This document shows, piece by piece, positions 46,650 through 61,600 of a DNA stretch of 64,000 nucleotides (position 1 is its first letter; every line of letters starts with the position of its first letter). The position numbers were made by a program, and so were the translations under genes. Where the stretch lies: positions 7,637,021 through 7,701,020 of the forward strand of contig OX335642.1 in assembly GCA_946894095.1 (NCBI GenBank), written 5' to 3'. A model generated the notes under the pieces. The model ran no database searches. It was given only the letters and a program-made list of their open reading frames with translations, and was not told the DNA's origin. Source of the DNA: Incurvaria masculella (Eukaryota > Arthropoda > Insecta > Lepidoptera > Incurvariidae).

Positions 46650-49600
46650 ATGGATCCGGCAAAGATGAAAGTTGTGGAGTTGCGCTCAGAGCTGGGAGCG
46701 CTAGGGCTCGACACGAAGGGAAATAAACCTGCCCTCGTCGAGCGACTGAGAAAAGCCCTCGAGGCTTCAACCGGCAAGGGTATGTAACGATATTTCTGAT
46801 AAGTATAGAGCAAGCATTTTAGTAATAAATAGATTGTTATGGTTGAGATGCATCATGTTGTGATGCATACGTTTGTAATCAAGTCGTTGGTTCATATTCA
46901 TAAGCCTTCGTAAGCGTGCTAGCGTACATTTAATTTTCAGCTGTGTCGGCGTGAATGTCGACCCCGTCCATACCGATTTATTTCTAGAGATTAGTAATGT
47001 TGGGTTTCGCGCCAATTTATTGCGTCGTTAATTAACTCGGGGAGCTACCAGCGCCGTCGAAGAGGTCGAGCATTACATCATAATCGAGCAAAAAACAGCA
47101 CCGACACGGACTTATTTTATACAATGACGATGCAAACTAAATATAGGAATTGTTATATTATTCTCATGTATGAAATTTCAATTTCATATTGGGTATGAAA
47201 TCACCCCAGGCAAAAAATTGATCTTGAAACCAAACTGGGGCTGAATTGGCGTAAGATGTGAGAAATATTTCAGGAAATACGATCAATTCTGCACCAATCG
47301 AAAGAGGATGCCTAATATTCTACCCAGTAAGGGTGCAGAAGGTATGACATAAAATAATTCCTGTTGGTGCAGAATTGATTGAATTCCGTCACATATTTTC
47401 TCACATCTTACACCAGTTACCCGCCACGTCTTGCTACGTGTTGCCGGTTATGAAAGTCAGAAGCAAATACCCAAAAGTTATAACACAATTTTCCTATTCA
47501 GTGATTCTAACCCAGGAAGGGATGCACATAAACATTTCACAATGCATATACAACTACAGTAGAATTCATTTACAACGACTTCGCTTGTAATGACTAACCG
47601 GTTTTAACGACGATAATGTTTACTCAAGTTAGGTTTCATAGTTAGGTACTGAGAAAATATAACCGTTTAGTGCGACTCCGGTTTAAGCGACCGACTGCTT
47701 ATAGCGACCATTAATTATGATAATACGTCCGGTTAAAACGACGCGCACACCAATACCTCGGCGCCCCAACTTCACCTCGCCTAATCTAACTTAAAGGCCT
47801 TTATTACTAAAGTGCTGATTATCTTGTATTGGTATCGATTGCGAGTTGCTAAGAAAGGCCCTTTAATGTGAGGATTAAACTAATCACTACTTGGTGGAAG
47901 AGACCCTTAGCCTGGTTTTCACTAAGTGTCTATGTATTTTAATCAACAGTTAAAGGGCCTTTGTTACTAAAGTGCTGATATCTGGTGCTGGTATTGATTG
48001 CAAGCTGCTAAGAAAGGCCTCTAATATGTGGCAATGAAGCTAATCGGCAGTAAGTGAAAAGGGCCCTTAGTGTTGTATGTAATTTATTTCTTTGTATGAC
48101 AGTACCTATGTTTGTAATTTGGAATGTGTAAGAACCATTAAAATAAAGCATCCTACAAAATGTTTTATTTACCTAAATAGGTAAATCAAACTTTCGCCAT
48201 TATAACACATACATATTTATTCGTACGACATTGTATCGCCGGTCCCTTGATGGTCGTTATATCCGGATTCTACTGTATATCTATACAATCTTCAGCTACT
48301 GCGAACAATATAGTTGAGCCATGCACTAATGAACTAAAGCTGTCGTCCACAAACATGCACTGATAGAATGCATGATATAGGCTTGAAAAAGAATGAGCGC
48401 TAATGAAATGCTACTGAAAAGCTACTGAAAAGATACTAAACACCCGAAAGCATGCATTTCCACAATACTGCAACTTTGACTAATGCTTTATACAAAAACA
48501 AACTCCATTTTCACTACATTCAATTTATCGACAACCATTACTATGCATTACAATCGTTCGATCACATTGCAAGAGCGATTAAGGTGGCCCAACCCGGCGG
48601 CCTCAACTCATTTGCGGGCACGGTATAAAACCGTGCTGTTGCGCTCTGGGACCTTCTCTGTTTCTAAGAATAAGACAGGCTCCGTGATGAGGAAGATGCA
48701 ACCTGTCCACAAAAAAGACAATGTGCATAGTGTATGATTTGGTAAGATTTACGAAAATTTTAATTTCAAAACGACTTATAGCTAAAAGTAAAGCACGACC
48801 GCTGTAGTCAAAAATCTAACAAAAACCAAATAGATTATAAATCTTTATTAAATAAGCTATGTCTGATGACTAATCTTTTTAAGATGTTCTTACTTTATCA
48901 TTGCGTAATCCACCTCCAAAGTTATTGTATAAAACGCGCGAAAAATCCGAACTTTCGGACGTTATAACTTGGAAACCAAACACAATTTTACAATGTCAAT
49001 GGTCATCAGACATCTAGTTCAATCAAATAAAGCTATTTTGAGCAAAATTTTGGATCTCTGACAAGAAATATGGGCGTGATCTTCTTTCCCCTTTTGTATG
49101 GGGAGATGAGCGGGTTGGGCCACCTTAAAGATGCAGAGTCACACATATAATATTTACGCGCAGTTCAAGCAAGCACGCCACAGGAGCTGCTTGCCACGCT
49201 TTTCGTCGGTCATCAACGTCCACAAAACCGGTCTATTGGTAATATGCGTAGTTTTTATACAAAATGTACTGAAATTACTTCTTAATCGCTATGTAGCTTC
49301 AAAAGAATGATCTTTCAAGTTTTACTTTCAAATACTGAGGAAAAGCTAAGAAATATAATCTACAATCATCTTTTAGTGTTGGCCATTTTGGAGAAATTAT
49401 TACAGTTGTGTGCCGTGTAATAAAAATTGGTCTTTTGGAGGAAAAAGTGAACGGATGATCACGAAACTCATGGACAGGTGATTATTTATTGTGTTCTAAC
49501 TGGTATTATTAGCAGAAAACCACACTTTTACCTCTGTCAACTTGTAAGTTGATAGGTTGTCAGGTGGAGTTAATAGCTGTAAATATTTTAATCTTTATAA

Positions 49601-52600
49601 ATCTACTGAACACAAGTAATTTCATTTTCATAAAAAATGAATGCCTCTCTTGCAAAAATTTATATAATTTTATTGAATTCAGCGCCTAACAATAAACAGT
49701 GCACAAAGACATTAAAAAAGTCTAATTATGTTTTCTACTGTTAACATGATTTTAATTTTCATGGTACATTATAGTCCACATGTTTGGATTGAAGTCACAA
49801 ACTTAATTGGTTTCCATTTCATTGTTGCCAATTGCTGTGGCCATGGATTTCACTGATAAGCGACGCCAGTAGGCAGTTGGTCATTTTTGATTGTAGATTA
49901 AACTGAAAATACCTAGCTGAAATATTTCTGTAGCATTATCAGTTAGTATTTGTGTGAAATATCTGAAACAGTGAAATATTGAATAATTTACTGCAGTGCA
50001 GTGAGCCGTTGTTCGACATACTTAGAGGTTAACTACGTAACCAATTTGGAAACTAACTAGTAATCTTGCGATTTATTTGTGCATTTAAGTATATTTCCCA
50101 TTGTTATTTTTTAACAATTAAGGTATGAGTCAAGTATTGCTAAATTTAACTTCTATACAATTCTGGCACTTTAAATAATAAATTCAACTGTAATTTAAGT
50201 GGTTTTCGTGGTTTCATATGCATACATGAAACCACGAAAACAACTTAAATTACTTTCAGTAGTGCGCGGAGGGTCAATATTTCGATGGTAGCTTTTAATT
50301 TAAGTAGATGGTTAGTCGATACACCATTTGGGTAACCAACAAGCATCTAGTAACTCGTGGCACAGATTACATCTACCTAGCTCGCATGAGATGAGTGATG
50401 TACTCGAAAATTATGGCGAAGGTAGAGTTATTAGACTGGATATCATCAAAGCGTTGGCTAGACCCGGTCTAGCATAAAGCACTGCTTATGAACTGTCTTA
50501 CGGCCGTCAACCCGCAACCTTTGATCCCTGACTGCACTTGGTCATAACATCACTATACTAGGATAGTAACATAACATACTAGGCATACTGTAGGGCTCTG
50601 TGCTGTCCCTACGTACTCAGAACAATCACGCTGTGATTGGCTGCCTAGGAAACAATGCCTGAAAAATGGCTCACTGGTGAAGAATATTACGAGTAACCCC
50701 TCAGTAAAGTACATGTACACTTGCAGACATAGCAGAGACGACAATCCTGGACACGTCGACGGAGGAGGGAGACGAGGGCACACCGCGCCGCGTGGCCGCG
50801 CCGCGCACGCGCCGCCGGTCCTCCTCCAGCCGCCTTGCCGCTCTCACGCCGGCCAAGGTGATGCACCGCTTCGTATTGTTCTATCTCGGTTCCGTATAGG
50901 CTTCATGTCTTTTTATATATATTTCTTAATTTCAAAATCTGATTACAAACTTAATCTGGTTACAAAAGTGAATTTATTGGTTATTTTTTTATAAAGTGTA
51001 CAAAACTAGGGGTAAAAGGGGTAATCAGCGTAAAATGTGAGAAAATATGTGAGGAAATTCGATCAATTCTACACCAATCGGAACCGTTAATGTAATATCT
51101 TCTGCACTCTTACGCATTTGGCTTCGCTATTTGGCATTCACGTCTGATTGGTGCAGAATTCATTGAGTTCCCTCACACATTTTCTCACATTCTAAGCCGG
51201 TTCAGACCCAGGCATATTATGAAACCTAACCTAACAAGCCGAGCGGCACTGCTACATTGTAGATTTTAAAATTACTTTTAATAAAATCAGTATCCTAAAA
51301 CATACTGGATTTTGGCACGTATTCATGGTATGTATTCATGTAACATCATTGAATAGAAATTCATTTTTAAAGTATATGCGACGTGCGTGACCATGCGTTG
51401 CTGCATTGTATTTTTTCAAATTACGAGGCCAACCGCCATATTTGTCAACATTCATTATTTTACAGAGGTCTAAAGAGGCGCCCATTGAGGAGGAATCTTC
51501 AGGCAAGGAGTACTACAGCATCGACGACGACTCCGGCTCCGAGTCGGTCGCCATGTCCAGCAAGAGCAAGCCGCAGGAGCCGGCGCCGTCGGAGCCCAAG
51601 GAGGAGCCCAAGGCGGAGCCCGTCCGCGACTCCAGCCCGGAGTCGGAGGCTGAGCCCGCGGCGACCGCGCCGGCGGAGAAGGGCGCCCCGGAACCGGTGC
51701 CGGCGCCCGCCGCGCCCGACGATGAAGTCAGATGCGTTGATGACGATAGGTATGTTTCAGTGCAATACTTTATTCTTGTGTCAGCTAATGAAACTACTAA
51801 ATTACTGAGATTTTATCTCATAATATTATTACGATGTACGATATATTTACTTAAATCGGCTGGGTGATACCGGCAAAATTTTACGGTATTTATGATTTTT
51901 TTTGCCCTCAAGAATGGAATCTGAAACAGTGTTTGTAGGATTCTATAACTAGGTATTTTTGTAGGATTAATGTCAGGGCGGAGATACTTTTGTGGTATTT
52001 TCATGTTATTTATGTATCATAAAGTAGGTGGCGAAATCGATGTATAGGATGGCGCCCACGAAAGGCTTGCTCTTATTTTCAACATGATTGTGCCCTTGCT
52101 TCACAGGCAACACATGTCATATTCATATCATCTAATATCATGACATCAGTCCATCACACTCTATGTGCTCTTGAAGGACCTTCCTATTATTTATGCATAG
52201 CATTAAAAAAAGCCATCCTTTGACCTAAGAAATAGGCCCAGAACTTTTGGTTAAATTCATAAGGTCAAGTATCATTCTATAGAGATTTAATTTTAATTAA
52301 TTTCTGATTAACATGCTTTACATGATTTTGACAAATGTCAGTCTTCCATTGGCCTGACTTTATATTTTAAATAACGTGATCGTGTAGAAGGCAATTTTAC
52401 GAATTTACTCTCAACCAATTAACTAATAGTTCTACATAAAGATAATATTTACATTTGTGTCAATAGATTTTTTTCTTTGTTAGCATGGAACAGAAATTGG
52501 AAAGCATAAAAGTATTATTTACTATATTTGATGCAGTGTTTTTTCTTTTATGCAGCCGCACCACCAGGAGAAGTCGATGGTAAGCGTTTTAGGAAAAAGC

Positions 52601-55600
52601 GCTGATTCTTCGATTATCTTTATTTATCAATCGATTTATTATAATTTCTGTTGACCGTCTTATGCATAGATTCCACGTAAAATTGTTGGTTAAACCTTCT
52701 AGAGGTTAGCGTTAATCCCACCCGGGCTGGTACCATTGCATTGAGTTGGCGATGGCAGATGGTCGAAGCGTCCGTCTTCTTCATTCAGTTCAATTTAGCT
52801 GTGCAATATAAGGAAGGTCCTGGCGTGGTATCCTTTACCAAGTGGTGTGTTGGGTAAATGTCATGATAGTACATCAGTTAGCAATACAATCAATATTTGC
52901 AAGGTATTATAAAAATTTTGACATTACAACCAATATTTTGCAAGTCTTCTTGTGAAACGTGGACTCTGACGGTCGCCGTTGTCCAAAGGTTGAAAGTTGC
53001 CCAGCGAGCAATGGAGCGAGCCATGCTGGGAATATCGCTACGGGATATGGTGCGTAACGAGGCAATCCGCCGACGTACCAAAGTAGTCGATATTGGACAC
53101 CGGGTGGCTTAGCTAAAATGGCAGTGGGCTGATCACGTCAGCCGAAGAGACGACGACCGTTGGAGTAAACGTGTCCTACACTGGCGGCCGTGGACAGGCA
53201 AACGGAGTGTGGGAAGACCACCCGCCAGGTGGGAAGACGACATCAAGTGCGTCGGCGGAAAGCAGTGGTTCCGTACCGCTGAGGGAGGACTGGAGAAGGA
53301 TTGGAGAGGCGTATGTCCAGCAGCGGACGCAAACACGCTGACTGACTGACTGACTGACTGACTTACAACTTCTTAAAAAACAAGTTTTTCAATTTATATT
53401 GTCGCTGCTCCTAATGGCGTTTCACACTTACGGTTCAGTTGATTTTGATATGCATCTATACTAAATTTGCTTAAGATGTCGAGTATGACTGTGATTGTAC
53501 ATTTCTAGTGTTTTCTTTTTCTCAGGCGGCAGTCACCTATTCCCGTCGATGACGAGCAAAAGGACGGTGAGAATGGTGAGATTTTTTTTATTCCCCAGCT
53601 TTTTTTATTTGCACTCTATTCCGAAATCCTACGTATAGACTCCACTGATTAATCTCATTGAGTCGCACTTTTTGATAGTTTAGTGGTACCTATGATAGAA
53701 TCTCAACCAAGCACTTCCTGTGTGATGCTTGTAGCGCAGGAGGAAAGAAAGAAAATAGGAATAGGTTGAGGAATCCTATTAAGACCTGGGGGCCCATTCA
53801 GGTAAAAGTGAGTTCCAATTCGGTGTCAAATATCAACTCACTTTTATAAATAGTTCATGTTTCCGCACATCTTGAACATCATTTTAAATCATCAAAAACC
53901 TGGGTTGTCCCATTAATACGATGGAATGTAAAATAACTGTTCCGGTATTTAAATATTAATTTTGTTTCCTGCCATTTTTAGGTTAACTCACTCCCAAGCT
54001 CGAACTCACTCTTACCTGAATGGTCGCCCTGAATGTCTTTACCTCTCACAAGCTGAGTTGAAAGGGCCCTCGGCAAGAGATTTTCTCATGTTAAATTCAA
54101 TCTCAGCTTAAACTTTCATGTATACATCTATCCAGTGATGGGCTGGTTAGGGATGATTTGCCTATTAACAACAAAATATTTTGCATCAGGTGGCGTAGTG
54201 GAAAAGATGGAGGTTCCCGATGAAGACTCATCGTCACAGCCGGCAGTGGAAAAGCAGGACGCACCGGACGCTGCTGAGGGTTCCACCAGTGACGCAGAGA
54301 AGGTGAACTTTTCATCCATAACATTTGAATTATTTCATCAGATGTTTAGATGGATCTAAAACATTTTGTTGTGACCATGACCTCTACCGATAGATTTTTT
54401 TTTTAATTTCTCCGTTAAGACTATGAGCCCTTTAGAACCAAAATGTTTTTTAATAAACATAATTAAACATTGATTGTTTAGAAATGTTAATCCAAGTGTA
54501 TCCGAAGACAATAGGCTTAGAATGTATTGACACACCGATTCTGACGGATACAAAATGTACTGAAATTTCTTTTTTACTCAAAACATTTTCTAAATCGCCA
54601 TGTAGCTTCAAAATAATGAAGTGAAGTTATGTTTTAAGTTTTAATTTGAAATAACAAGGAAAAGTTAAGAAATTAGATCGACGAATTCAATCAAAGGGGT
54701 CGCCCTTTATTTACCAGAAAGAAAAGGGTATTTGTCCGTATTCATTACGCCGGTTCACTTAACGATCTATAAATACTATGTCATAAAGATTTCACCCAAA
54801 AACATTTCATATTGCATGAGTGCGGCTCCAATGTACGTAAAACGATTCGAGTCTCATCGGGTAGATATGTTTCACCTCTCTCTAACTCGCGTTAGTGGTA
54901 TTCGAGTTGACGTCTCAATCCAACACTCTGTTCATCTTTAAGCACAGCGCACTATGCTAGGTCTATGCCAAAGACACCCAGGTGCATTACTGGGACATCA
55001 CCTGAGACATTGTGACAATTTTTGTCAGGTGGTGGTGAAGGAAGAGAAGGACAAGCCGAACGGCACGGAGGCGAGCGGCGGCCGCCGGCGCGAGTACATG
55101 TCGGAGGAGGAGGAGTGGCGGCAGCTGGACGAGCGGCTGCGGCAGAAGGAGGAGGAGCGACTGCAGCGGGAGAAGGAGTTCGCCGAGGCCGAGCGGCTGC
55201 GGCTCGAGGAGATCAACAAGGTGACGCTTCGGGTTGACCGTCGTAACGAGTGAGGAATGGAGTGGAGACTTAGCCCCGATTGCACGAAGAGACAGCTGAG
55301 TTAATCAGTGTTCAGACGCGTCACTTTTAGTGAACCGCATGGAGTTCCTTCCGTACTGTCCATAAAAAAGTGACCTGTTTAATCGTACATTGACTTAAAT
55401 TTTTTGTCCTTTCGTGCACTCTGCCCTGAAACTCGGTGAACTACGTGGTAGTAATGGTAACATCGGCCAGTCAATTCACTTACAAATTCGCTCACTACTG
55501 ATGGTCTCGAGTTCCAGCGGCACGTAAGAACTTAACATCATTTACGTCAGTACATCTCGTGGTCTAAGGGCTAGAGGACTTGCCTTTCATACGAGAGGTT

Positions 55601-58600
55601 ATGTGTTCGATCTTCTTTTTCTGAATTGAATAAGTCCATTTTGTTATGATCCGATGTACCATCGCATTGTATGAAACTGTGGTTGAAGCGGCAGTGAAAA
55701 ATTGCCCATGTTTTTCATCCAGTTCAATGTTTCCGTGCTCATATAGGGAAGATCCTATCATGGCACCTAATTCCTGCAGGAATGTGGTGTACTGGGCTAA
55801 TATCATAACAGTAGTTGTGTGATATAGGCATCCATATGAGGTTCCATAAAAAAACCATTCTCCCCACCCATGTCTGACCCGGAGCGGATGTCTGTATACT
55901 GGGCTACCAAAAAAGTTTGCTTGTTGACCAATGTACAATGCCATCGTCTCTTTTGGAGCGAACAGAGCATGACCCGTCTCCCCTATTTCACCGCCAAATC
56001 TGTTCTGGACGATTGAGAGGATGTGAGGTTAACGATGCTCGTGGCGTCGGCAGGACCCGGTGAAGCGCGAGCGGGAGCGACGCAAGCGCGAGAAGAAGTC
56101 TCGATGGAGCAACTTCTACCGCAGTGTTGAGGTCACCAATGAGGTGCTGACGCTTCCCACCGACGATGCGGTGAGGATTATTAACTGAACTTGCAGGAAT
56201 GAAGTTGATGGATTAGAAATTAACAAATTCACCTATATTTTATAAATGTAGTTGTGAAAGCTATAGCGCTGCTGGGTTTATATGAGTATGGACATTTCAA
56301 ACTATTCGGTGTATGTTTGACTTTATTTTGAAGACACTCTTTGCCATAGCAAATACAACTCATAGAAACAGGACTCAAAAAGTGGACAACCGAGGATTTA
56401 ATGAGGCTTTGTTGAGTTATTAATAAAGACTAAAAATCTGCAAATAATATACATATATGTCATACTCTGATCTTTAAACCACAAATCTAGGCAATCTAAA
56501 ATGGTTGTAACTACTTTCAAACAGTTTAAAAAAATATATATAAAAAATATATATATATAAATATATATACAAGCATAATTTACTGAAAATTTAAGTTATC
56601 TAGAGAACCACTCAATGATTTGATATGAAACGAATGTACAAGTATAGTTTTAGTTCAAAAGATTATAAGAATATTAACAATCATAGCTTTTTAAATTTTA
56701 AATTCATGTTTCTACAGCGTGGAAAGTAATAAAAACAGCAATGGCAACGTCCTGAGTGTTGTTTCTGCCTTAAGGTGTCCCTTCCTGGCAGGACTAACTC
56801 ATTCGCAGGCACAGTAGAAAACCGTGCTACTGCGCTCTGGGACCTTCTATGTTTAAAAGAAAATGACAGGCTCCGTGATGAGAAGGATTGTATTGTATTG
56901 TATTGTTTTATTGCATTCATAGGTAGGTAACCTACACTTAAACATGTCAAGAATCGTTATGCTAGGTCTATGTCAAAAATATAAATGTCGCATACTTCCA
57001 TGCACATAAGAACTGGCAAACATATTTTGCCAGTCACAAAATAAGTTTAAAACTTAAGTAGTTGATTAATTAATGCCACCGCTCGCAAACGTATGGAGAA
57101 ACGTAAAAAATAAATATAAAAAAACAAAAGATAAAAAAAAAACACTAATTATTATTCTGAATTATGAATATTGAACTTAACCTAAATCTGGTGTATAGTG
57201 CCATCGTCAATGTAATACTAGTCAAAATTATTTTACGAACTTAATCTAAATCTGGTGTATAGTGCCATCGTCAATGTACCTAAATCTAGTCTAAATTTAA
57301 TACACACAAACAAAAATCCACTACTAAATGTAGGATAGAATGTCATTAGTCATAATACAAAATTGTCACAAAAAATACAAATTTACAGTTGTCATACTCT
57401 AAAAATAAAAATTATTGTCTGTTAAGGCATCCTTAATATTGTAATAACTCTTTTATGTATGCAATATGTCCACAAAGCAGACAATGCGCATAGTGTTTGA
57501 TTTGGTAAGATTTACGAAAATTTTGATTACAACATGACTTCTAACTAAAAGTATACCACGACCGCTGTAGTCAAAATCTAACAAAAACTAAATTGATTAG
57601 ACATTTTCACGAAACAAGCTATGTCTGATGACTAATCTTTTTAAGATGTATAGATTTTATCGTTGAGTAATCCACCTCCAAAGTTATTGTATAAAACATG
57701 CAAAAAATTCGAACTTTCACACCTTATAACGTAGAAACCAAACACAATTGTACAATGCCAACGGTCATCAGACATCTAGTTCGATCAAATAAAGCTATTT
57801 TGAGCAGAATTTTGGATCTCTGACAAGAAATATGGGCTTGATCTTTTTTTCCCGTTTGTATGGGGAGTTGAGCGGGATGGCCCAACTTAACAACAAAGGT
57901 CAACTTTTGCACGCAAATCAAAGTGCTCAGTCATCTATAAGTTTTCTTTTGTAATGTTACTTGGAGTTGGAAATGTTTGCATGTAATTTATTTTTGAAAA
58001 TGGTTTACTTACCGATACAGATTGACCTCCACAAGGATGTAAAGACAATTACAACCTGAATATTTTTTATTTCCCGGAGTGACCGAATCTGAATCCGTAT
58101 CGTTAACACTGATTATTTTATAAAGTTTCCTACTTATAAAATGTACCAAATGCTGCTAAGTCAACCTTCGTAACCTTTATTGTTCTTTATTCTTTACACT
58201 AACAGTTAGTTTGCAGAGTAGACAAGCTAAATTTAAGAATGGCCTGTAAGCTATGCTCCCCATACAAATGTAGGTAAATAATCATTTGAAAACCACTTTC
58301 AGGCAACAAATATCTGTGTCTGCATGTGTTTTTTTTTTAATGCAAACCAAATCAAACTAAAGCAAAGAGAAAATCTTCATTCACATTTTGTTTTCTCTGT
58401 GGCCCAGGAAAAAATTAAATTCATGTTTTAAAACAAACGAAACATGCATACACAATTATTTCTGGCCTGATTTTAGATAACAGTTATCTGATAAATTTGC
58501 ACTGTGATTTTCAAATGATTAGTAAACTAGGTTTGTATGAGGAACAATTTTTTTAAGTCCGGAGATAATTCACATTTACATTTTTTGACAGCCGATTGAA

Positions 58601-61600
58601 TCTGAAGTGTCTTAAACAAATTAAAACAGATACGAAATGTTTGACAGGAGGGTACAAAGGCGCCCGAGCGATCGGAGGGCGAGGGCCCACGCGGCCGCGG
58701 GACCGAGGAGGCATCGGCACGCGCGGTCTCCGAGCCAGAGCTCGACGAGGACAAGGTCACGCTGTCATGGTGTAAGTATTTTGGTCTTCGGGCTCCTTCT
58801 ACCGTATTGCTGTCTTCGGCACTCTATTCAGCTGATTGGTTTAGATTATTGCTTCTTTGTTATAGAATTGGAACTATCCAATGGATACTTGTACTATCAT
58901 GATTCTAGCACACCTTATTGCCCATAGAACTAGGTGTCATGCCAGACCATTCGGTTTAAGCATGGATGCATTGTGCTGTGTGGGTTTCGGCACTTAACCG
59001 CTTACCTACGGCATAGTTCACACCCGAACACGGCGTGTATTAGTGAGCAATATAAGTAGTTATGCCAAGAAGGTCATAAAACAATTTATAGAAAAGCTAG
59101 CGTTAGTTAATTTTTTAATTCAGAATTTGCAACTTATTCCCCTGTGCCTAATAATTCTTATATATATAATCTTACAAATCTCTGAAGACTAGAACGACTT
59201 TAGCGCCATCTGCATTGACGCCCAAACCCCCCCCGTAAAAAGAATGCAGTGCCCGTGAAGAAATGCAGTGGGACCACTTCCACTGCATTTCTTCACGGGC
59301 ATTCCCCCTCTATTCATCAGAAAAAAAATAAACATGACACCTTCAAGTCCATTACTATATTGTTAATGTTATGCGCCAAAGGTACACGTAAGGTTAGTAA
59401 GGAAACGTAAATAATAAACACTTTTGGCATCAACAGACGACAGTGATCTCAACCAGTACCTGGAGCTGCCGGAGTTGACGTCGGTGGTGCCGCTCAGTGA
59501 GGGCGGCTTCGCGTTCTGCTGGGCCGGCGCTCGTGCCTCGCACGGCGTCACGTCGGGCCGTGTCTGCTATGAGGTTTTCATCGCAATTACTCTTATATTT
59601 TTTTATGAAAAACCCATACCAGTTTTCCCGGTCATGTTGAGAGACCAAAGGTATCCGAAAAGCCAAATCCACCTTACCTCGCGAAACCACGCTCAGCGAG
59701 GCACCATATCATAACAGCTATTTAAGAAAGGCCCGTAAGCTATGCTCCCCATACAAACGTAGCTTACTAATCATTTGAAAACCACTGTACCAATCGAATT
59801 AATATTTAATTTTATATCTAATATCTGGCAACCAATATCTGTGTCTGCACGTATTAGTTTTCTTTTTTATATCCAAACCGAATCAAATGAAAGCAAAAAG
59901 AAAATGTTCATACACATTTTGTTTTGTTTGATCCAGGATACATTTACTGTAAACACGACCATGCAGACGCAGATATTTGTTGCTTGATATTAGATACCAA
60001 ATATCAAGTAAATTGGAACAGTGGTTTTCAAGTGATTAGTAAACTAAGTTTGCATGGGTGGCGTATTTTTTGGATGTGGACCCACCTTAAGCAGGTGTTC
60101 TCACTTAGCCTATGGAGGGGCGTTCGTAAAGGCAATGAACGTCGGAAGGATACCCTAACCTAAACCTGGCGCCAGAGGAGGACTAGGGTGTCTCACGAAT
60201 CTCGGCGCTTGTCGGTGCTGAGTATCACTATGCACTCACTCCTTCGGGGCTGGAACTGCCCAAGCGGATCGTAAACACGTGGCAACAACAAGGTTTAGAC
60301 CATAAGCATAGAATGTAAAGACATAGAGAGTCAACTGACAGATAATATCAAAATCGTTTCATAAAAAAATGTACTAAAATTTCTTTGTTTACTCACAAAA
60401 ATATCTAAATAGCTGTGCTATGTTTTAAGTTTTACTTTGAGACATTGAGAAAAATTAAGAAATTTGATCAACAAAGAATCGGTGAGTCAGTTATTTACCA
60501 TAAAAAAGGGTTTTTGTCCGGGTTTTTACTCCTGTTTACTAAACAATCTTTAAATGCACAGGTCACCATGCTTTAAGGAAAACTAGAGAAGTCATAAAGA
60601 TTTCACAAAAAAACATTTCACAGTCCATGAGCGCGACTAAAATATATTAATAAAACTCCGTCGTTATTTAAATTACTCTCTGACTCTAAAATTGCTCTTC
60701 CCACTAACATCAACACGCTACTTACCCTTGATCAACCCTCAGTACTTAATATTCTGTCCAAATTTATCAGAAACAATGATATTAAATTATAATTTACTCT
60801 TTATTGTAAATAGTTAAGATTCATGTTATCCTCTTATGTGTAATATTTTTAAGTTGTAATGTTTATTTTTATGTGGGAACTTCCAATATATTTAGTTCAT
60901 TTATTTAGGTTCAACCGAAGTAGGTATTATTGTTTTTATACTTAATTTCAAGTTTGTGAAAGAATTTGCGAGATTTCTCAAAATATTTGGTATTCATATA
61001 ATCTACTCTAAATTATTCATCCATTACTTCATTAAAAGTATTTAACCGAAAAAGATCAAGTGAAACTCGACGCTGGCAAATTGTCGCTTATATAACGACA
61101 GAGGCCACAAAGGAAGTTAAAAAAAAAAAAAAAAAACGATTTCAGAAGTGGTCTTATCAGGCAGATAAGATCGGCAGAATTAGGCTGCCTGTCTAATATA
61201 AATAAACAAACCTAATGTATTTAAGCTTTCCAATACACGACCTGTTCGTGAGGCTTACAAAAAATCTCCGAATGTTACAATACAATCTGTCACACACCCT
61301 GATGGAGAAAAAACCCAGACCACTTGGTTCTTTTTACAATGTTCTGGCCTGGGTTCCATACAGCCACGTTCACATTAGAACTAAACACTAAGGGTCTTCA
61401 AATTAATGAACCGGATAGGGTGTGGTTACGTGAGTTGCGGTGGATTTGGGTGATCGGAGCACTTTTGTTGCTTGGGTACAAGTGAATTTATTTGTTTGTG
61501 CCATGTCTGGATTATCAAAGAATCAAAAGGATTTTTCCTTTCAACAAAATTTGTAAAGGAATTCAGAAAATAGTTTATTTCCTGTGGAAATAGATAACTA

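Noticed and set aside
46385..46813. Minus-strand 142-codon frame over the start of the hnRNP U-like gene
   Set aside because: Antisense of the SAP exon and leader; no recognisable motif and no splice evidence.
51383..51808. Arg/Pro-rich 141-codon frame overlapping exon 3 of the hnRNP U-like gene
   Set aside because: It is an out-of-frame shadow of the GC-rich exon, whose real frame is fixed by splice phase on both sides.
55559..55615. tRNA gene candidate (A-box and B-box spacing)
   Set aside because: It cannot form a full tRNA cloverleaf by eye, and the same head recurs at 61985-62060 joined to a SINE body.
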